This document shows, piece by piece, positions 20,258 to 28,956 of a DNA stretch of 64,000 nucleotides. The position numbers and the translations under genes were made by a program. The DNA is from Amycolatopsis australiensis (lineage in GTDB: Bacteria; Actinomycetota; Actinomycetes; Mycobacteriales; Pseudonocardiaceae). The notes beneath the pieces are model-generated. The model was not told the DNA's origin, searched no databases, and was given only the letters and a program-made list of their open reading frames with translations. The stretch is from positions 7,540,001-7,604,000 of the forward strand of contig NZ_FPJG01000006.1 of the NCBI RefSeq assembly GCF_900119165.1, read 5' to 3'. How positions within the stretch are numbered: the stretch's first letter is position 1; every line of letters starts with the position of its first letter.

Positions 20258-21055
20258 ATGATCTCGGAGAGCCGCTGCCCGGTCCAGGACGGTGAGCTCC
20301 TCGTCCGCCGCGGCGGCGAGGGCCCGGCGCTGCTGCTGATCCCCGGCGGCACCGGGGCGGGTGACTCCTACCGCGCGCTGGCGAAGCAGCTGTACGCGGA
20401 CTACACCGTCATCACCTACGACCGGCGCGGTCACTTCGGCAGCACGGACACGACGACGGGCCCGGTACCGGTGTCCGTGCAGGCCGACGACGCGCTGGCG
20501 GTACTGGACCACGCGACCGACGGCCCGGCACTGGTGTTCGGCACGAGCGCGGGCGCGCTGATCGGGCTCGACCTGGTGGCCCGCCACCCGGACCGGGTGA
20601 CGGCGCTGGTGGCGCACGAACCCCCGGCGGTGCACCTGATGCCGGACGCGAGCGGCTGGCTGGAAGCGGCGGCGGAGCAGGTCCGGCTGGCCCGTTCGGG
20701 TGAGCTGCTGACGGCCGTGACCCGCTTCGCGGACGCGATCGCGGGCGCGGCCCTGCCCGACCTGCCGAACCTGCGCCTGCCCCACGAGGCCGACTGGATC
20801 CGGTTGTTCGACCGCGAGCTGACGGAGTTCTTCGACTACCTGCCCGACCTGCGCGCGTTGCGCCGCGCGAGCACGGAGATCTACCCGGTGGCGGGCGAGG
20901 GCAGCCGCGGTCATTACCACTACCAGCCGGCCAAGATCCTGGCGCTGGAGCTGGGGCTGCCGTTCACCGAGATGCCGGGGGCCCACCTGGCGCCGCAACG
21001 GAATCCGGCCAAGTTCGCGGCCGCGTTGAAGGACCTGTTGAACGCGGAAGCCTGA
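20258..21055 (+). CDS. Alpha/beta-hydrolase fold protein
   Basis: A 265-residue hydrolase. It has the oxyanion-side motif LIPGGTGAG, DRRGHFGSTD, nucleophile S97 in the elbow GTSAG and a terminal histidine in PGAHLAPQRNP. This resembles alpha/beta hydrolases such as non-heme peroxidase or esterase-like proteins; the substrate is not predictable. It follows fadA5 on the same strand by 78 bp, with no KstR-like site of its own. Co-transcription with fadA5 is possible but not shown. Confidence 0.85.
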   Translation: MISESRCPVQDGELLVRRGGEGPALLLIPGGTGAGDSYRALAKQLYADYTVITYDRRGHFGSTDTTTGPVPVSVQADDALAVLDHATDGPALVFGTSAGALIGLDLVARHPDRVTALVAHEPPAVHLMPDASGWLEAAAEQVRLARSGELLTAVTRFADAIAGAALPDLPNLRLPHEADWIRLFDRELTEFFDYLPDLRALRRASTEIYPVAGEGSRGHYHYQPAKILALELGLPFTEMPGAHLAPQRNPAKFAAALKDLLNAEA

Positions 21056-21231
21056 GGCACCCGGAAAAGGCCAAAAAGCAGACAGATCCGCGACAGATTC
21101 TGTCCACTTCCTCTCCGCTTCCAACAAAACGGCCACAGGTCGATTCAATATCGGCACCCGCACGTCGGTGATCGATTGGCGCACGTATGCTCGCGGCCCG
21201 GCGGACCAGTGACCGAGGTGGAGGATCGCCG

Positions 21232-22227
21232 ATGACCGAGACCGACTTGTCCCGTGACGTGGTTTCCGTGCTGTCGCACTACCTCCGGCGGAGGGCGGAG
21301 GGTGGAAACGCCGCGTACGACGCATCCCTGGAAGAACTCCTCGGCCAGGTGCAGGCTCGGTTTTCCGAGCCGTTCCTCGCGGAAGTGCTCGCCCGGTTCA
21401 CCGAACGGCCGTCGGGCCCGGTCGAAACGGACGCCATGCGGCTCTACCTCAGCCAGGAAATAGCGGGAGACGGCGACTTCGCCCGGCAGCTGAGGTCCGC
21501 GCTCGGCGGACGGAAGGCAGGAAAGGTGAAGAAATCCCGGAAACGCTGGGTGGTGGCGGCTCTCGGCGTCGTGGTGCTGCTGGCGGCCGTCTTCGTCGCC
21601 GCCCGGCTCACCCAGTCTCCCACGCAGCAGGTGGTGGCCGCGCCGACGACGGTCACCGCAACACCCGCGGCACAGCCGTCCACGAGCGCCGCACCGACGT
21701 CGGCCACGGAATCGGCCCCGGAAACCACCACCACCGGCGAAACCGCCGGGGCGGCCGTTCCCGGCGACGGCAGCAGCGTGCCGAAAGGATCGCCGGTCTC
21801 GCTGCTCGACCTTCCGCTCACGAACAACGAATGGCACGTCCAGCACGGAGATCACGACGTGCAGCTGACGCAGTACCCGAATTCCCTGTGGAACATGCTC
21901 GCGACGTGCAACAGCAGCGCCTACCGCGGGGAGCAGCAGTTCCGGCTGAAGAACTTCACCCGCCTGGAGGTCAAGGCCGTGGGCACCGACTCGACGGCTT
22001 CGCCGGATCTCGCCGTGAAGTTCGAAGTCTTCCTGAACGACGACGGCGTGAACGCGAAACAGGCCGTCGTGGTGAATCCCGGGGAAACCAAGACGTTCTC
22101 CGTCGACCTCCCGGAGAACGTCTTCGCCCTGAAACTCCGGACCTCGTTCACCACCGCCGCGGGCAAACCGTGCCGGAGCGGCAATGCGGTGTGGGGTTCG
22201 CCCTACGTCGTCGCGGCCGGGCGCTGA
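21232..22227 (+). CDS. Single-pass membrane protein with extracytoplasmic NPCBM-like domain
   Basis: A 331-residue protein with four parts. Residues 1-95 form a helical, charged cytosolic region (VVSVLSHYLRRRAEG..., DGDFARQLRSAL) resembling the short helical adaptor regions in front of actinobacterial signalling proteins. Residues 105-125 are one transmembrane helix flanked by KKSRKR, predicting the N-terminus inside. Residues 127-190 are a Thr/Ala/Pro/Ser tether. Residues 191-331 form a beta-rich domain ending AVWGSPYVV, similar to the WxxPxV ending of NPCBM/NEW2 carbohydrate-binding-like domains. GGAGG precedes ATG 21232. The next gene, 24 bp downstream, fuses TIR with a related domain, so the pair probably works together. 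No known named family. Confidence 0.75.
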   Translation: MTETDLSRDVVSVLSHYLRRRAEGGNAAYDASLEELLGQVQARFSEPFLAEVLARFTERPSGPVETDAMRLYLSQEIAGDGDFARQLRSALGGRKAGKVKKSRKRWVVAALGVVVLLAAVFVAARLTQSPTQQVVAAPTTVTATPAAQPSTSAAPTSATESAPETTTTGETAGAAVPGDGSSVPKGSPVSLLDLPLTNNEWHVQHGDHDVQLTQYPNSLWNMLATCNSSAYRGEQQFRLKNFTRLEVKAVGTDSTASPDLAVKFEVFLNDDGVNAKQAVVVNPGETKTFSVDLPENVFALKLRTSFTTAAGKPCRSGNAVWGSPYVVAAGR

Positions 22228-22251
22228 GCACCACACGGACGGAGACCGACC

Positions 22252-23193
22252 ATGAACACCGTCTTCATCAACTTCCGCGCCGGTGACGCGCAGGACACGG
22301 CTGTGCTGATCGACCGGAAACTGTGCCGGGTGTTCGGCGCCGACAACGTCTTCCGGTCGAGCCGGACGATTCCCAAGGGGGTCGCGTTCGACCCGGTCCT
22401 CATCGAGGCCGTCACCGGCTGCTCGGTCTTCCTGGCGGTGATCGGGCCGAACTGGCTCAGCGTGGAGCACGAGGGCAGGCGGCGGATCGACGCACCGGCC
22501 GACTGGGTGCGCACCGAGATCGAACTGGCGATCGCCGGCGGCAAGCCGGTCATCCCGGTCCTCGTCGGTGACCGGGCGATGCCGGCCGCCGCAGAGCTGC
22601 CCGCGACCATCACCGACCTGGCCCGGCGGCAGTACCTCCGGATACACCACCGTTCCGCGGAATACGACCTGCGGCACCTCGTGGACTCGGTACGGGAGCA
22701 CCTCGGACCGTCGGTCCCACCCAGGATGGCCGATGCGCCGGAGTCGGCCCTGGTGGCCACCCTGGAGTCCATGGGCCGGACCTCCGACGTGCGCTTCGGG
22801 CCGGTCAGGATCGACAACCGCCTGTTCAGCGACAGCATCATCCACCGCAGCGATCTCTTCGCGCAGAGTCCCCGCGGCTCGGTCAGCTTCAACCTGGGCC
22901 GGAGCTACCGGCGGTTCGAATCGACCGTCGGTGTCCTCGACAACGCCGTCGACGCGGGCCAGGTCGGGGTGTTCCAGGTCTTCCTGGACGGGCAGCCCGG
23001 CCCGGAGGTGACGGCGACACTCGGCCGGTCCCGGGTGCTGCGGGCCGACGTCACCGACGTGCTGCGGCTCGAGCTGCGGTCCTACCGGCCGGGCACCACC
23101 GAAAGCCCGCTGCTCGCCGGTGCCCGGATGGCGGGCGGGTTGTCGAACCACCTGCCGGAGCTGGGGTGGGGCAATCCCGTCGTGCACTCCTAG
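22252..23193 (+). CDS. TIR domain-NPCBM-like domain protein
   Basis: A 313-residue soluble protein. Residues 1-150 are a TIR domain: VFINFRAGDAQDTA, FGADNVFRSSRTIPKG, VFLAVIGPNWLS, RRIDAPADWVRTEIELAI. E89 in DWVRTEI occupies the place of the catalytic glutamate in NAD-cleaving TIRs. Residues about 173-313 resemble an NPCBM/NEW2 module (FNLGRSYRRFESTVGVLD, GVFQVFLDGQ, VTDVLRLELR, GWGNPVVH). NPCBM domains are usually extracellular sugar binders, so a cytosolic TIR fusion is unusual. It is the second gene of a likely two-gene operon with the membrane protein upstream. A defence, signalling or NAD-hydrolase role is inferred; it is not shown. Confidence 0.82.
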   Translation: MNTVFINFRAGDAQDTAVLIDRKLCRVFGADNVFRSSRTIPKGVAFDPVLIEAVTGCSVFLAVIGPNWLSVEHEGRRRIDAPADWVRTEIELAIAGGKPVIPVLVGDRAMPAAAELPATITDLARRQYLRIHHRSAEYDLRHLVDSVREHLGPSVPPRMADAPESALVATLESMGRTSDVRFGPVRIDNRLFSDSIIHRSDLFAQSPRGSVSFNLGRSYRRFESTVGVLDNAVDAGQVGVFQVFLDGQPGPEVTATLGRSRVLRADVTDVLRLELRSYRPGTTESPLLAGARMAGGLSNHLPELGWGNPVVHS

Positions 23194-23206
23194 CGAGCGG
23201 CACGCG

Positions 23207-24409
23207 TCAGATCACCCGGACGCCGTCCTTCCACACCTCCCGGATGTTCGACGCCAAGGCCGGGAAGTCGTATGGGTTCCCGGACACCACCACCAGGTCC
23301 GCCCGCAGGCCCGGCGAAATCCGGCCCAGCTCGCCGTCCAGGCCCATCAAGCGGGCCGCCGAGGACGTGGTTGCCTCCAGGACCTCCGCCGGCGGTATGC
23401 CGCACGCCGCCATCAGCGACAGTTCCTCCAGGTTCGTTCCGTGCGGGCCCACTCCGCTGTCCGTTCCCATCGCGATGCGCACTCCCGCCGCGTACGCGCG
23501 GCGGACCGAGTCGCGGTGGACCTCCACCACCTCGCGGGCCTTCGCCACCACCGCCGACGGCAGATCCACGCCCGCGTCCGCCGCGCGGACCACGTTGACC
23601 GGGGCGATCAGCGTCGGCACCAGCCAGGTTCCGTGGCCGAGCATCAGCTCGATCGCCTCGTCGTCGAGGTAGATGCCGTGCTCGATCGAGCGCACCCCGG
23701 CCCGCACCGCGTTCTTGATGCCCGCCGCGCCCTGGGCGTGCGCCATCACCGGACGCCCCTGCATCGCCGCCTCGGTGACCAGGACCTCCAGCTCCTCCGG
23801 GGTGAACTGCGAGTGCCGCGGGTCGTCGCGCGGGGACAGCACGCCGCCCGTCGTGCACACCTTCAGCACGTCCGCGCCCGCGCGCAGCAGCGTGCGGGCC
23901 ACCCGGCGCATCTCGTCCGGGCCGTCCGCCGTCGCGTCCGGGCGGCCCGGGTGCGGCACCAGCAGCGGGACGCACATGCCCGACGGGAACCAGTCGTCGC
24001 CGTGGCCACCGGTCGGGCTGATCAGGCCGATCGAGATCTGCAGCCGCGGCCCCGGGATCAGCCCGTCGTCCACCGCCTGCTTGATGCCCAGGTCCGCGCC
24101 CGACGCGTCGCGCACCGTCGTGATGCCCAGCCCGAGCGTCGCCCACAGGTTCCGCGCGGCTTCGTAGAACTGGTAGGAGAACGGCTTCTGCACCCGCGAC
24201 AGCAACCCGATGTCCGACACCGTGACGTGCACGTGGCAGTCGAACAGCCCCGGCAGCAGCACCGCGCCGGAGCAGTCGACACCTTCGTCGCCGTCCAGGC
24301 CGGTGCCGACGTCGACGATCCGGCCGTGCTCGACGACGACATCGGCCGCCGCCGGCTCCGCGCCCGTGCCCTCGAAGACCGAGCCGCCGGTGAAAACCGT
24401 GCGCGTCAC
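23207..24409 (-). CDS. Metal-dependent amidohydrolase (Pro-Xaa dipeptidase/imidazolonepropionase-like)
   Basis: A 400-residue amidohydrolase-superfamily enzyme. Metal and catalytic residues are visible: H59/H61 in FDCHVHV, a lysine in DVLKVCTTGG, histidines in MAHAQG and IEHGI, and the aspartate in MGTDSG. The overall pattern matches the subgroup that includes Xaa-Pro dipeptidases and N-acyl amino-acid hydrolases. Last gene of a four-gene operon; GTG 24409 overlaps the symporter stop by four bases. With the M20 enzyme and the transporter of the same operon it points to import and breakdown of a peptide or acylated amino acid. Confidence 0.85.
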   Translation of the reverse strand: MTRTVFTGGSVFEGTGAEPAAADVVVEHGRIVDVGTGLDGDEGVDCSGAVLLPGLFDCHVHVTVSDIGLLSRVQKPFSYQFYEAARNLWATLGLGITTVRDASGADLGIKQAVDDGLIPGPRLQISIGLISPTGGHGDDWFPSGMCVPLLVPHPGRPDATADGPDEMRRVARTLLRAGADVLKVCTTGGVLSPRDDPRHSQFTPEELEVLVTEAAMQGRPVMAHAQGAAGIKNAVRAGVRSIEHGIYLDDEAIELMLGHGTWLVPTLIAPVNVVRAADAGVDLPSAVVAKAREVVEVHRDSVRRAYAAGVRIAMGTDSGVGPHGTNLEELSLMAACGIPPAEVLEATTSSAARLMGLDGELGRISPGLRADLVVVSGNPYDFPALASNIREVWKDGVRVI

Positions 24410-25821
24410 GCCGCCTCCACGAGAGAAGTCCGCCGCGGCGCCAGCACCGCGGCCAGGGCCAGCACCACGACGTTGACGCCCAGCCCGACCAGGCCCACGT
24501 TCACGGTGCCGACGAGATGGGTGTCCACAAAGGTCAGCCAGACGACCACGGCCTCGCCGGCGATCAGCCCGGCGAAGACCGGGCCCTTGCCGACGGGCAC
24601 CTTCCGCAGGAAGCCCAGCAGGTTGGCCGGCGCCAGCTGGACCGACCCCGAATAGGTGAGCAGCAGCAGGTTGGCCAGCAGATCCGGCCGGAAGATGCCG
24701 AGCACCAGGGCAAGGGTACTCGCGAGCACAACCGTGCCGTGGTTGATCCAGAACTGCCCGCGGCCGCTGCGGACCCGGACGATGTTGCGCGCCACCAGCG
24801 ACGAGATCCCGATGAGGATCCCGGCCGCCGGCACCATCGCGGTGGCCGTGGCGGCGACCACGACGACTCCTGTCACCCAGCCGGGCAATGCGTCCTTCGA
24901 CAGCGTCAGCAATACACCGTTCGGGTCACTCCCCTTGGGCACGACGATGATCGCCGCGAAGCCGATCAGCATCGGCAGCAACAGGGAAAGCTCGTACACC
25001 GGCATCCAGGTGTAGTTGCGCCGCAGCACCTTCGGGTCGCGCGCGGACATCAGCGCCGGCCACGAGTGCGGCAGCGTCATCAGCCCGACGCCGATCGCGC
25101 TGACCAGCATGCTCGTCAAGAACCAGACGTGGTCGTTCGCTCCGCTGTGGACGATCAGCTTCTCCGGGTGGAGCTGCTCGATCTTGCGGAACACGCCCCC
25201 GACGCCGCCGGCGAAGTGCGTCGGCACCGCGATGATCAGCACGACCAGCGCGACGAGCATGATCCCGTCCTTGAAGTAGGACGTCGCCGCGACGCCGCGC
25301 AGCCCGGCCCACAGCACGAACGCGACCACCAGCACGCTGCCGGCGACCATGCTCAGCGTCCCGGACGCGGTGTCGCCGGTGACCAGCCGGACGATCAGGC
25401 CCAGCCCGGTGATCTGCAGCTGCAGGTACGGCAGCACGAACACGACACCGAGCACCGCGGACAACGTGCCGAGCGCCCGGCTGGCGTAGCGGTCCTCGAG
25501 GAAGTCGCCCTGCGTGAGGTAGCCGCGTTCCTTCCCCATCGTCCAGAGGCGTTTCGCGAGGAAGAACAGCACGACGTAGGCGATCGGCACGTACGGCAGC
25601 GCGTACATCGCCGCGACGCCGCCGGAGAAGGCGAGACCGGCCATGCCGAGGAAGGTGAAGGTGGTGAACACCTCGCCCGCCTGGAGGAACCACATGGTCA
25701 GCGCGCCGAAGCGGCGCCCGCCGACGGTCCACTCGGCCAGGTCCGCCGCCGGGCGGCGCCGTCCGACGAAGCCGAGCACGCCGATCAGGACGATGCCGAC
25801 GAGGGTGAAGGTCAGGATCAC
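24406..25821 (-). CDS. Sodium:solute symporter (SSS family)
   Basis: A 471-residue transporter with about thirteen hydrophobic helices. Landmarks include EWTVGGRRFGALTMWFLQAGEVFTT, an SSS-type first helix pair, and LPYLQLQITGLG. Its start GTG 25821 overlaps the stop of the upstream DUF3311 gene by four bases, the common pairing in which DUF3311 is a small accessory subunit. A longer N-terminal open frame to 26265 is a shadow of the M20 gene. Substrate unknown; an amino-acid derivative is plausible from the enzymes next to it. Confidence 0.9.
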   Translation of the reverse strand: MILTFTLVGIVLIGVLGFVGRRRPAADLAEWTVGGRRFGALTMWFLQAGEVFTTFTFLGMAGLAFSGGVAAMYALPYVPIAYVVLFFLAKRLWTMGKERGYLTQGDFLEDRYASRALGTLSAVLGVVFVLPYLQLQITGLGLIVRLVTGDTASGTLSMVAGSVLVVAFVLWAGLRGVAATSYFKDGIMLVALVVLIIAVPTHFAGGVGGVFRKIEQLHPEKLIVHSGANDHVWFLTSMLVSAIGVGLMTLPHSWPALMSARDPKVLRRNYTWMPVYELSLLLPMLIGFAAIIVVPKGSDPNGVLLTLSKDALPGWVTGVVVVAATATAMVPAAGILIGISSLVARNIVRVRSGRGQFWINHGTVVLASTLALVLGIFRPDLLANLLLLTYSGSVQLAPANLLGFLRKVPVGKGPVFAGLIAGEAVVVWLTFVDTHLVGTVNVGLVGLGVNVVVLALAAVLAPRRTSLVEAA

Positions 25822-26024
25822 CGGTCTTCCTCCCGTCCGCGCATCAGGCGTTCCGACAGCAGCAGCGCCGGGGTGAACATGAGGCACCAGAACGCGCCCC
25901 ACACGATCATCCGCGGCAGCCCCAGCCACAGCCCCGTCGTGTTGACGAACGGCAGGAACGGCATCAGGACCAGCGCGAGAACCGGGAGCACCGGCGGCCA
26001 GTGGTAGCTGCGCACGCGCCTCAC
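25818..26024 (-). CDS. DUF3311 small membrane protein, symporter accessory subunit
   Basis: A 68-residue protein with two predicted transmembrane helices (about 12-30 and 38-60) and a charged tail (MRGREEDR). The sequence FLPFVNTTGLWLGLPRMIVWGAFWCLM is typical of DUF3311. It lies between the M20 gene and the symporter, overlapping each by four bases (GTGA junctions), which implies coupled translation. Family role: partner of SSS transporters. Confidence 0.85.
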   Translation of the reverse strand: MRRVRSYHWPPVLPVLALVLMPFLPFVNTTGLWLGLPRMIVWGAFWCLMFTPALLLSERLMRGREEDR

Positions 26025-27214
26025 CCCGCCAGGAGCGCGAGCCGGCGGACGGCCAGCTCGGCCAGCAGCGCGGCGCCGTCACCGAGCACGCTGTCGTCGA
26101 AGCGGGCGCGCGGCGAATGGTTGTCGGCGGCGCTCGCCGGGTCGCCCGGGCACGCGCCGAGGAACAGGTACGCGCCGGGGACGCGTTCGAGGACGCGGGA
26201 AAAGTCTTCCGAGCCGGTGATCGGGTCGGCCATCTCGGTGAACCGTTCCGGGCCGAAGACGTCACGGACGGTGTCGGCGACGAAGGCGTACGCGTCGGCG
26301 TCGTTGATCGTCGCCGGATACTCCGGTTCGTAGGTGACGTCGATGTCCAGACCGTGCGCGGCGGCGATCCCGCGGCACACCTGCACCGCGCGCTCGCCCA
26401 CCCGCGCGGCGACCTCCGGGGAGAAGGACCGCAGCGTCGCCTCGAACTTCGCGTCGTCCGGGATGATGTTCCGCCGCGTGCCGGCGTGGAACGAGCCGAC
26501 CGTGACGACGACCGGGTCGAAGACGTCGAACCCGCGCGTGACCATGGTCTGCAGCGCGGTCACCATCTCGCAGGCCGCCGGGATCGGGTCGCGCGCGTCG
26601 TGCGGTGACGAGCCGTGGCCGCCCTCCCCCAGCACCCGCACGGACAAGGCACCCGACGCCGCCATCAGCGTGCCGGGCCGGGCGACGAACTGGCCTTTCG
26701 CGTAGCTCGAGGCGGAGACGTGCAGGCCGTACGCGGCATCGACGTGCTTGCCGGACGCCGTCAGGACGCCCTCCTCGATCATGTGGCCGGCGCCGTCCCA
26801 GCCTTCCTCGCCGGGCTGGAACATGAACACGACGTCGCCGGGCAGCTCCGCCTTGCGCGCGGCGAGCAGCCGGGCCGCGCCGACCAGGCCCGCGGTGTGC
26901 AGGTCGTGGCCGCAGGCGTGCATCGCGCCTTCGATGGCCGAGCTGAACTCCTCGCCGCTGGCCTCGGTCACCGGCAGCGCGTCCATGTCGCCGCGCAGGA
27001 GCACGGTGCCGCCGGGCCGGCCGCCGCGCAGGACGGCGGTGATCGACGAGAGGTTCTTGCCGAGGCTGACTTCCAGGTCCAGGCCGTCCAGTGCCGCGAG
27101 GACCCGGTCCTGGGTGCGCGGCAGCTGCAGGCCGATCTCGGGGATGCGGTGCAGGTCGCGGCGCAGGGCGATCAGGTCGTCGAGGATGGCGGCGGCGTCC
27201 GAGCGCAAATTCAT
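26021..27214 (-). CDS. M20-family amidohydrolase (hippurate hydrolase-like)
   Basis: A 397-residue zinc-dependent amidohydrolase of the M20D group. Motifs: RGDMDALPV, MHACGHDLHTA (metal ligands including H103), FQPGEEGWDG, a dimerisation domain with GGHGSSPH, and a late GSEDFS. The family splits N-acyl amino acids, aminobenzoyl or indole-acetyl conjugates. It is the first gene of a four-gene overlapping operon, divergent by 68 bp from the double AsnC regulator. ATG 27214 is chosen; the open frame upstream overlaps that regulator. Confidence 0.9.
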   Translation of the reverse strand: MNLRSDAAAILDDLIALRRDLHRIPEIGLQLPRTQDRVLAALDGLDLEVSLGKNLSSITAVLRGGRPGGTVLLRGDMDALPVTEASGEEFSSAIEGAMHACGHDLHTAGLVGAARLLAARKAELPGDVVFMFQPGEEGWDGAGHMIEEGVLTASGKHVDAAYGLHVSASSYAKGQFVARPGTLMAASGALSVRVLGEGGHGSSPHDARDPIPAACEMVTALQTMVTRGFDVFDPVVVTVGSFHAGTRRNIIPDDAKFEATLRSFSPEVAARVGERAVQVCRGIAAAHGLDIDVTYEPEYPATINDADAYAFVADTVRDVFGPERFTEMADPITGSEDFSRVLERVPGAYLFLGACPGDPASAADNHSPRARFDDSVLGDGAALLAELAVRRLALLAG

Positions 27215-27282
27215 GCGCCGATCATGCGAGAGTCGAGCACAATGGCGGGGAAAAATCCGCAAAACCACCGTTGCGAGGTCTG

Positions 27283-28347
27283 ATGGGCGAAGAATCCGCC
27301 ATGTTGGCCGAGCAGGACCTCAAACTGGTCGACGCGCTCCAGGCCGCGCCGCGGGCGTCGTGGTCGACGCTCGGCGAGACGCTCGGGCTGGGCGCGGTCA
27401 CGGCCGCCCGGCGCTGGGACGCGCTCGTGGAGCGCGGCGACGCGTGGCTGACCGCGTACGCGGGCGGAGAGCTGACCGCGCAGCTGGCCCTCGCCTTCGT
27501 CGAGATCGACTGCGAGCCCGGTGCGGCGCTGGACCTCGCGGCCGCGTTGGCCGCCGACGTCCACGTCGTGACGGTGGAGTGCGTCGCCGGGCCGTGCGAC
27601 CTGCTCGTTCACGTCGTCGCGCCGACGTTGCGGCAGCTGGGAGCGCACGTCCAGGCGCGGGTGGCGACGGTGGCGGGCGTCGCCCGGGTGCGGACGACGG
27701 TGTCCCCGCGGATGTTCACCGAGGGCAGCCGGTGGCGGGTGCGGGCGATCTCACCGGGGCAACGGGAAGCGCTGTCCACGAAGCAGGCGAAGAACCGCGC
27801 GCCACTGCGGTTCGACGAGGCGGACCGCGCGTTGATCCTGGCGCTCGGCGTGGACGCGCGGGCGTCGGCGGCGGCGCTGGCGGCCGAGCTGGGCATCGGC
27901 GCCACGACCGTCCGGCGCCGGCTGGACACGTTGCTCGGCCGCGGCGCGGTGCGCGTCCGGTGCGAGATCGCGCGGTCGGTGTCGCCCGCGCCGGTGACCG
28001 TGACGCTGTGGCTGCGGGTGCCCCCGGACAAGCTGGAGACGACCGCGCGGTCCCTGGCGATGGTGCCGGAGGTCCGGATGTGCGCGGCGCTGTCGGGGGC
28101 GGCGAACCTGATGCTGGTGGTGTGGCTGCCTTCCCAGCACGACGCGGTGGCGCTGGAGGGCGGGCTGGCGGCGAAGCTGCCGTGGCTGGAGATCATCGGC
28201 CGCGCGGTGACGCTGCGGAGCGTCAAGCTGATGGGCCGCCTGCTGGACGCGGCCGGGCGCGGGACCGGACGGGTGCCACTGGACTTCTGGGCCGCGGTCC
28301 CCGTACCGGAGCACGGGGACCGCGGCGTGAGCCGGTCCGGGGGATGA
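27283..28347 (+). CDS. Lrp/AsnC-family regulator with two tandem units
   Basis: A 354-residue protein, about twice the usual Lrp length. Unit one (residues 8-150) has a helix-turn-helix (ASWSTLGETLGLGAVTAARRWDAL) and a ligand-binding half; unit two repeats this (residues 175-320: ASAAALAAELGIGATTVRRRLDTL). Doubled AsnC regulators are known in actinobacteria. It probably senses an amino acid and controls the divergent M20-symporter operon. ATG 27283 has GAGG only two bases away, so the second ATG at 27301 is an alternative. The C-terminal codons overlap a perfect 14-bp hairpin. Confidence 0.87.
   Translation: MGEESAMLAEQDLKLVDALQAAPRASWSTLGETLGLGAVTAARRWDALVERGDAWLTAYAGGELTAQLALAFVEIDCEPGAALDLAAALAADVHVVTVECVAGPCDLLVHVVAPTLRQLGAHVQARVATVAGVARVRTTVSPRMFTEGSRWRVRAISPGQREALSTKQAKNRAPLRFDEADRALILALGVDARASAAALAAELGIGATTVRRRLDTLLGRGAVRVRCEIARSVSPAPVTVTLWLRVPPDKLETTARSLAMVPEVRMCAALSGAANLMLVVWLPSQHDAVALEGGLAAKLPWLEIIGRAVTLRSVKLMGRLLDAAGRGTGRVPLDFWAAVPVPEHGDRGVSRSGG
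28291..28326. terminator. Perfect hairpin inside the 3-prime end of the AsnC-type gene
   Basis: GCCGCGGTCCCCGT (28291-28304) is exactly complementary to 28313-28326 across an 8-base loop. It falls in the last twenty codons of the regulator gene rather than after it. It may act as a terminator or as an mRNA-stabilising stem. Confidence 0.45.
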
Positions 28348-28945
28348 GGGGGTGAGGTGGAGGGAAGCATCCGCCGGACCGGGGCCTTCGGGGTTGGGCT
28401 CTTGTCGGGCTTTCGAGCTGGGCTCTCGGGTCGGGCTCTCGGGGTGGGTTTCGGAGCCGGTCCTCGCTGCCAGTCGCTGCGGCCGGTCTTCGCGGCCGGT
28501 TTCCGCGCGAGGAGAGGAACCGGCCCGGTCGCCGAGGGGCGGCCGCCGGGCCGGAAGCTGGGAAGATCTCGCGGGATTCGAGGCGAATCTCGTTCGATTC
28601 CCCGGGAAGCCCGTGCGCCTCGGGAGAACCTCGCGTACTGGAGCGGGAAAAACTCGTGCGATCGGAGGGCCACCCGGGGTTGGCGGAGTTCCGGCCCGGT
28701 GGACGGGGGTGAGGTGGAGGGAAGCGTCCACCGGCCGGAACTCGCGGGGCGGGAACCGCTCCCGCCGTTCGTCCTCCTTCGCTGACCCGGATGAAGGAAT
28801 CCCGGCCCGGGACTGGGGGGTGAGGTGGAGGGAAGCGTCCACGGGCCGGGGCTCGGGGGCGGGACCGGTGGTCCCGCGCGGGGGTGGTGCGACCGGCCCG
28901 GCGGACCTCGGGGGGTGAGATGGAGGGAAGTGTCCGCCGGGCCGG
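28348..28945. repeat. Four dispersed copies of a 30-bp REP-like hairpin element
   Basis: No gene is supportable in the 609-bp gap between the AsnC-type gene and the DUF1996 gene. Four direct copies of GGGGTGAGGTGGAGGGAAGC followed by a TCCxCC arm are seen at about 28348, 28705, 28816 and 28911. In copy two GGTGGA pairs with TCCACC around the loop GGGAAGCG; other copies carry wobble or single mismatches. Each copy is followed by a GCCGG-type stretch. The sequence between copies is GC-rich and unrelated. Confidence 0.8.
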
Positions 28946-28956
28946 GGCCGGAGGGG

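Noticed and set aside
24517..26007. A 496-codon plus-strand frame.
   Set aside because: Antisense to the symporter; its His/Gln/Asp/Arg-rich product is a mirror of the hydrophobic transporter codons.
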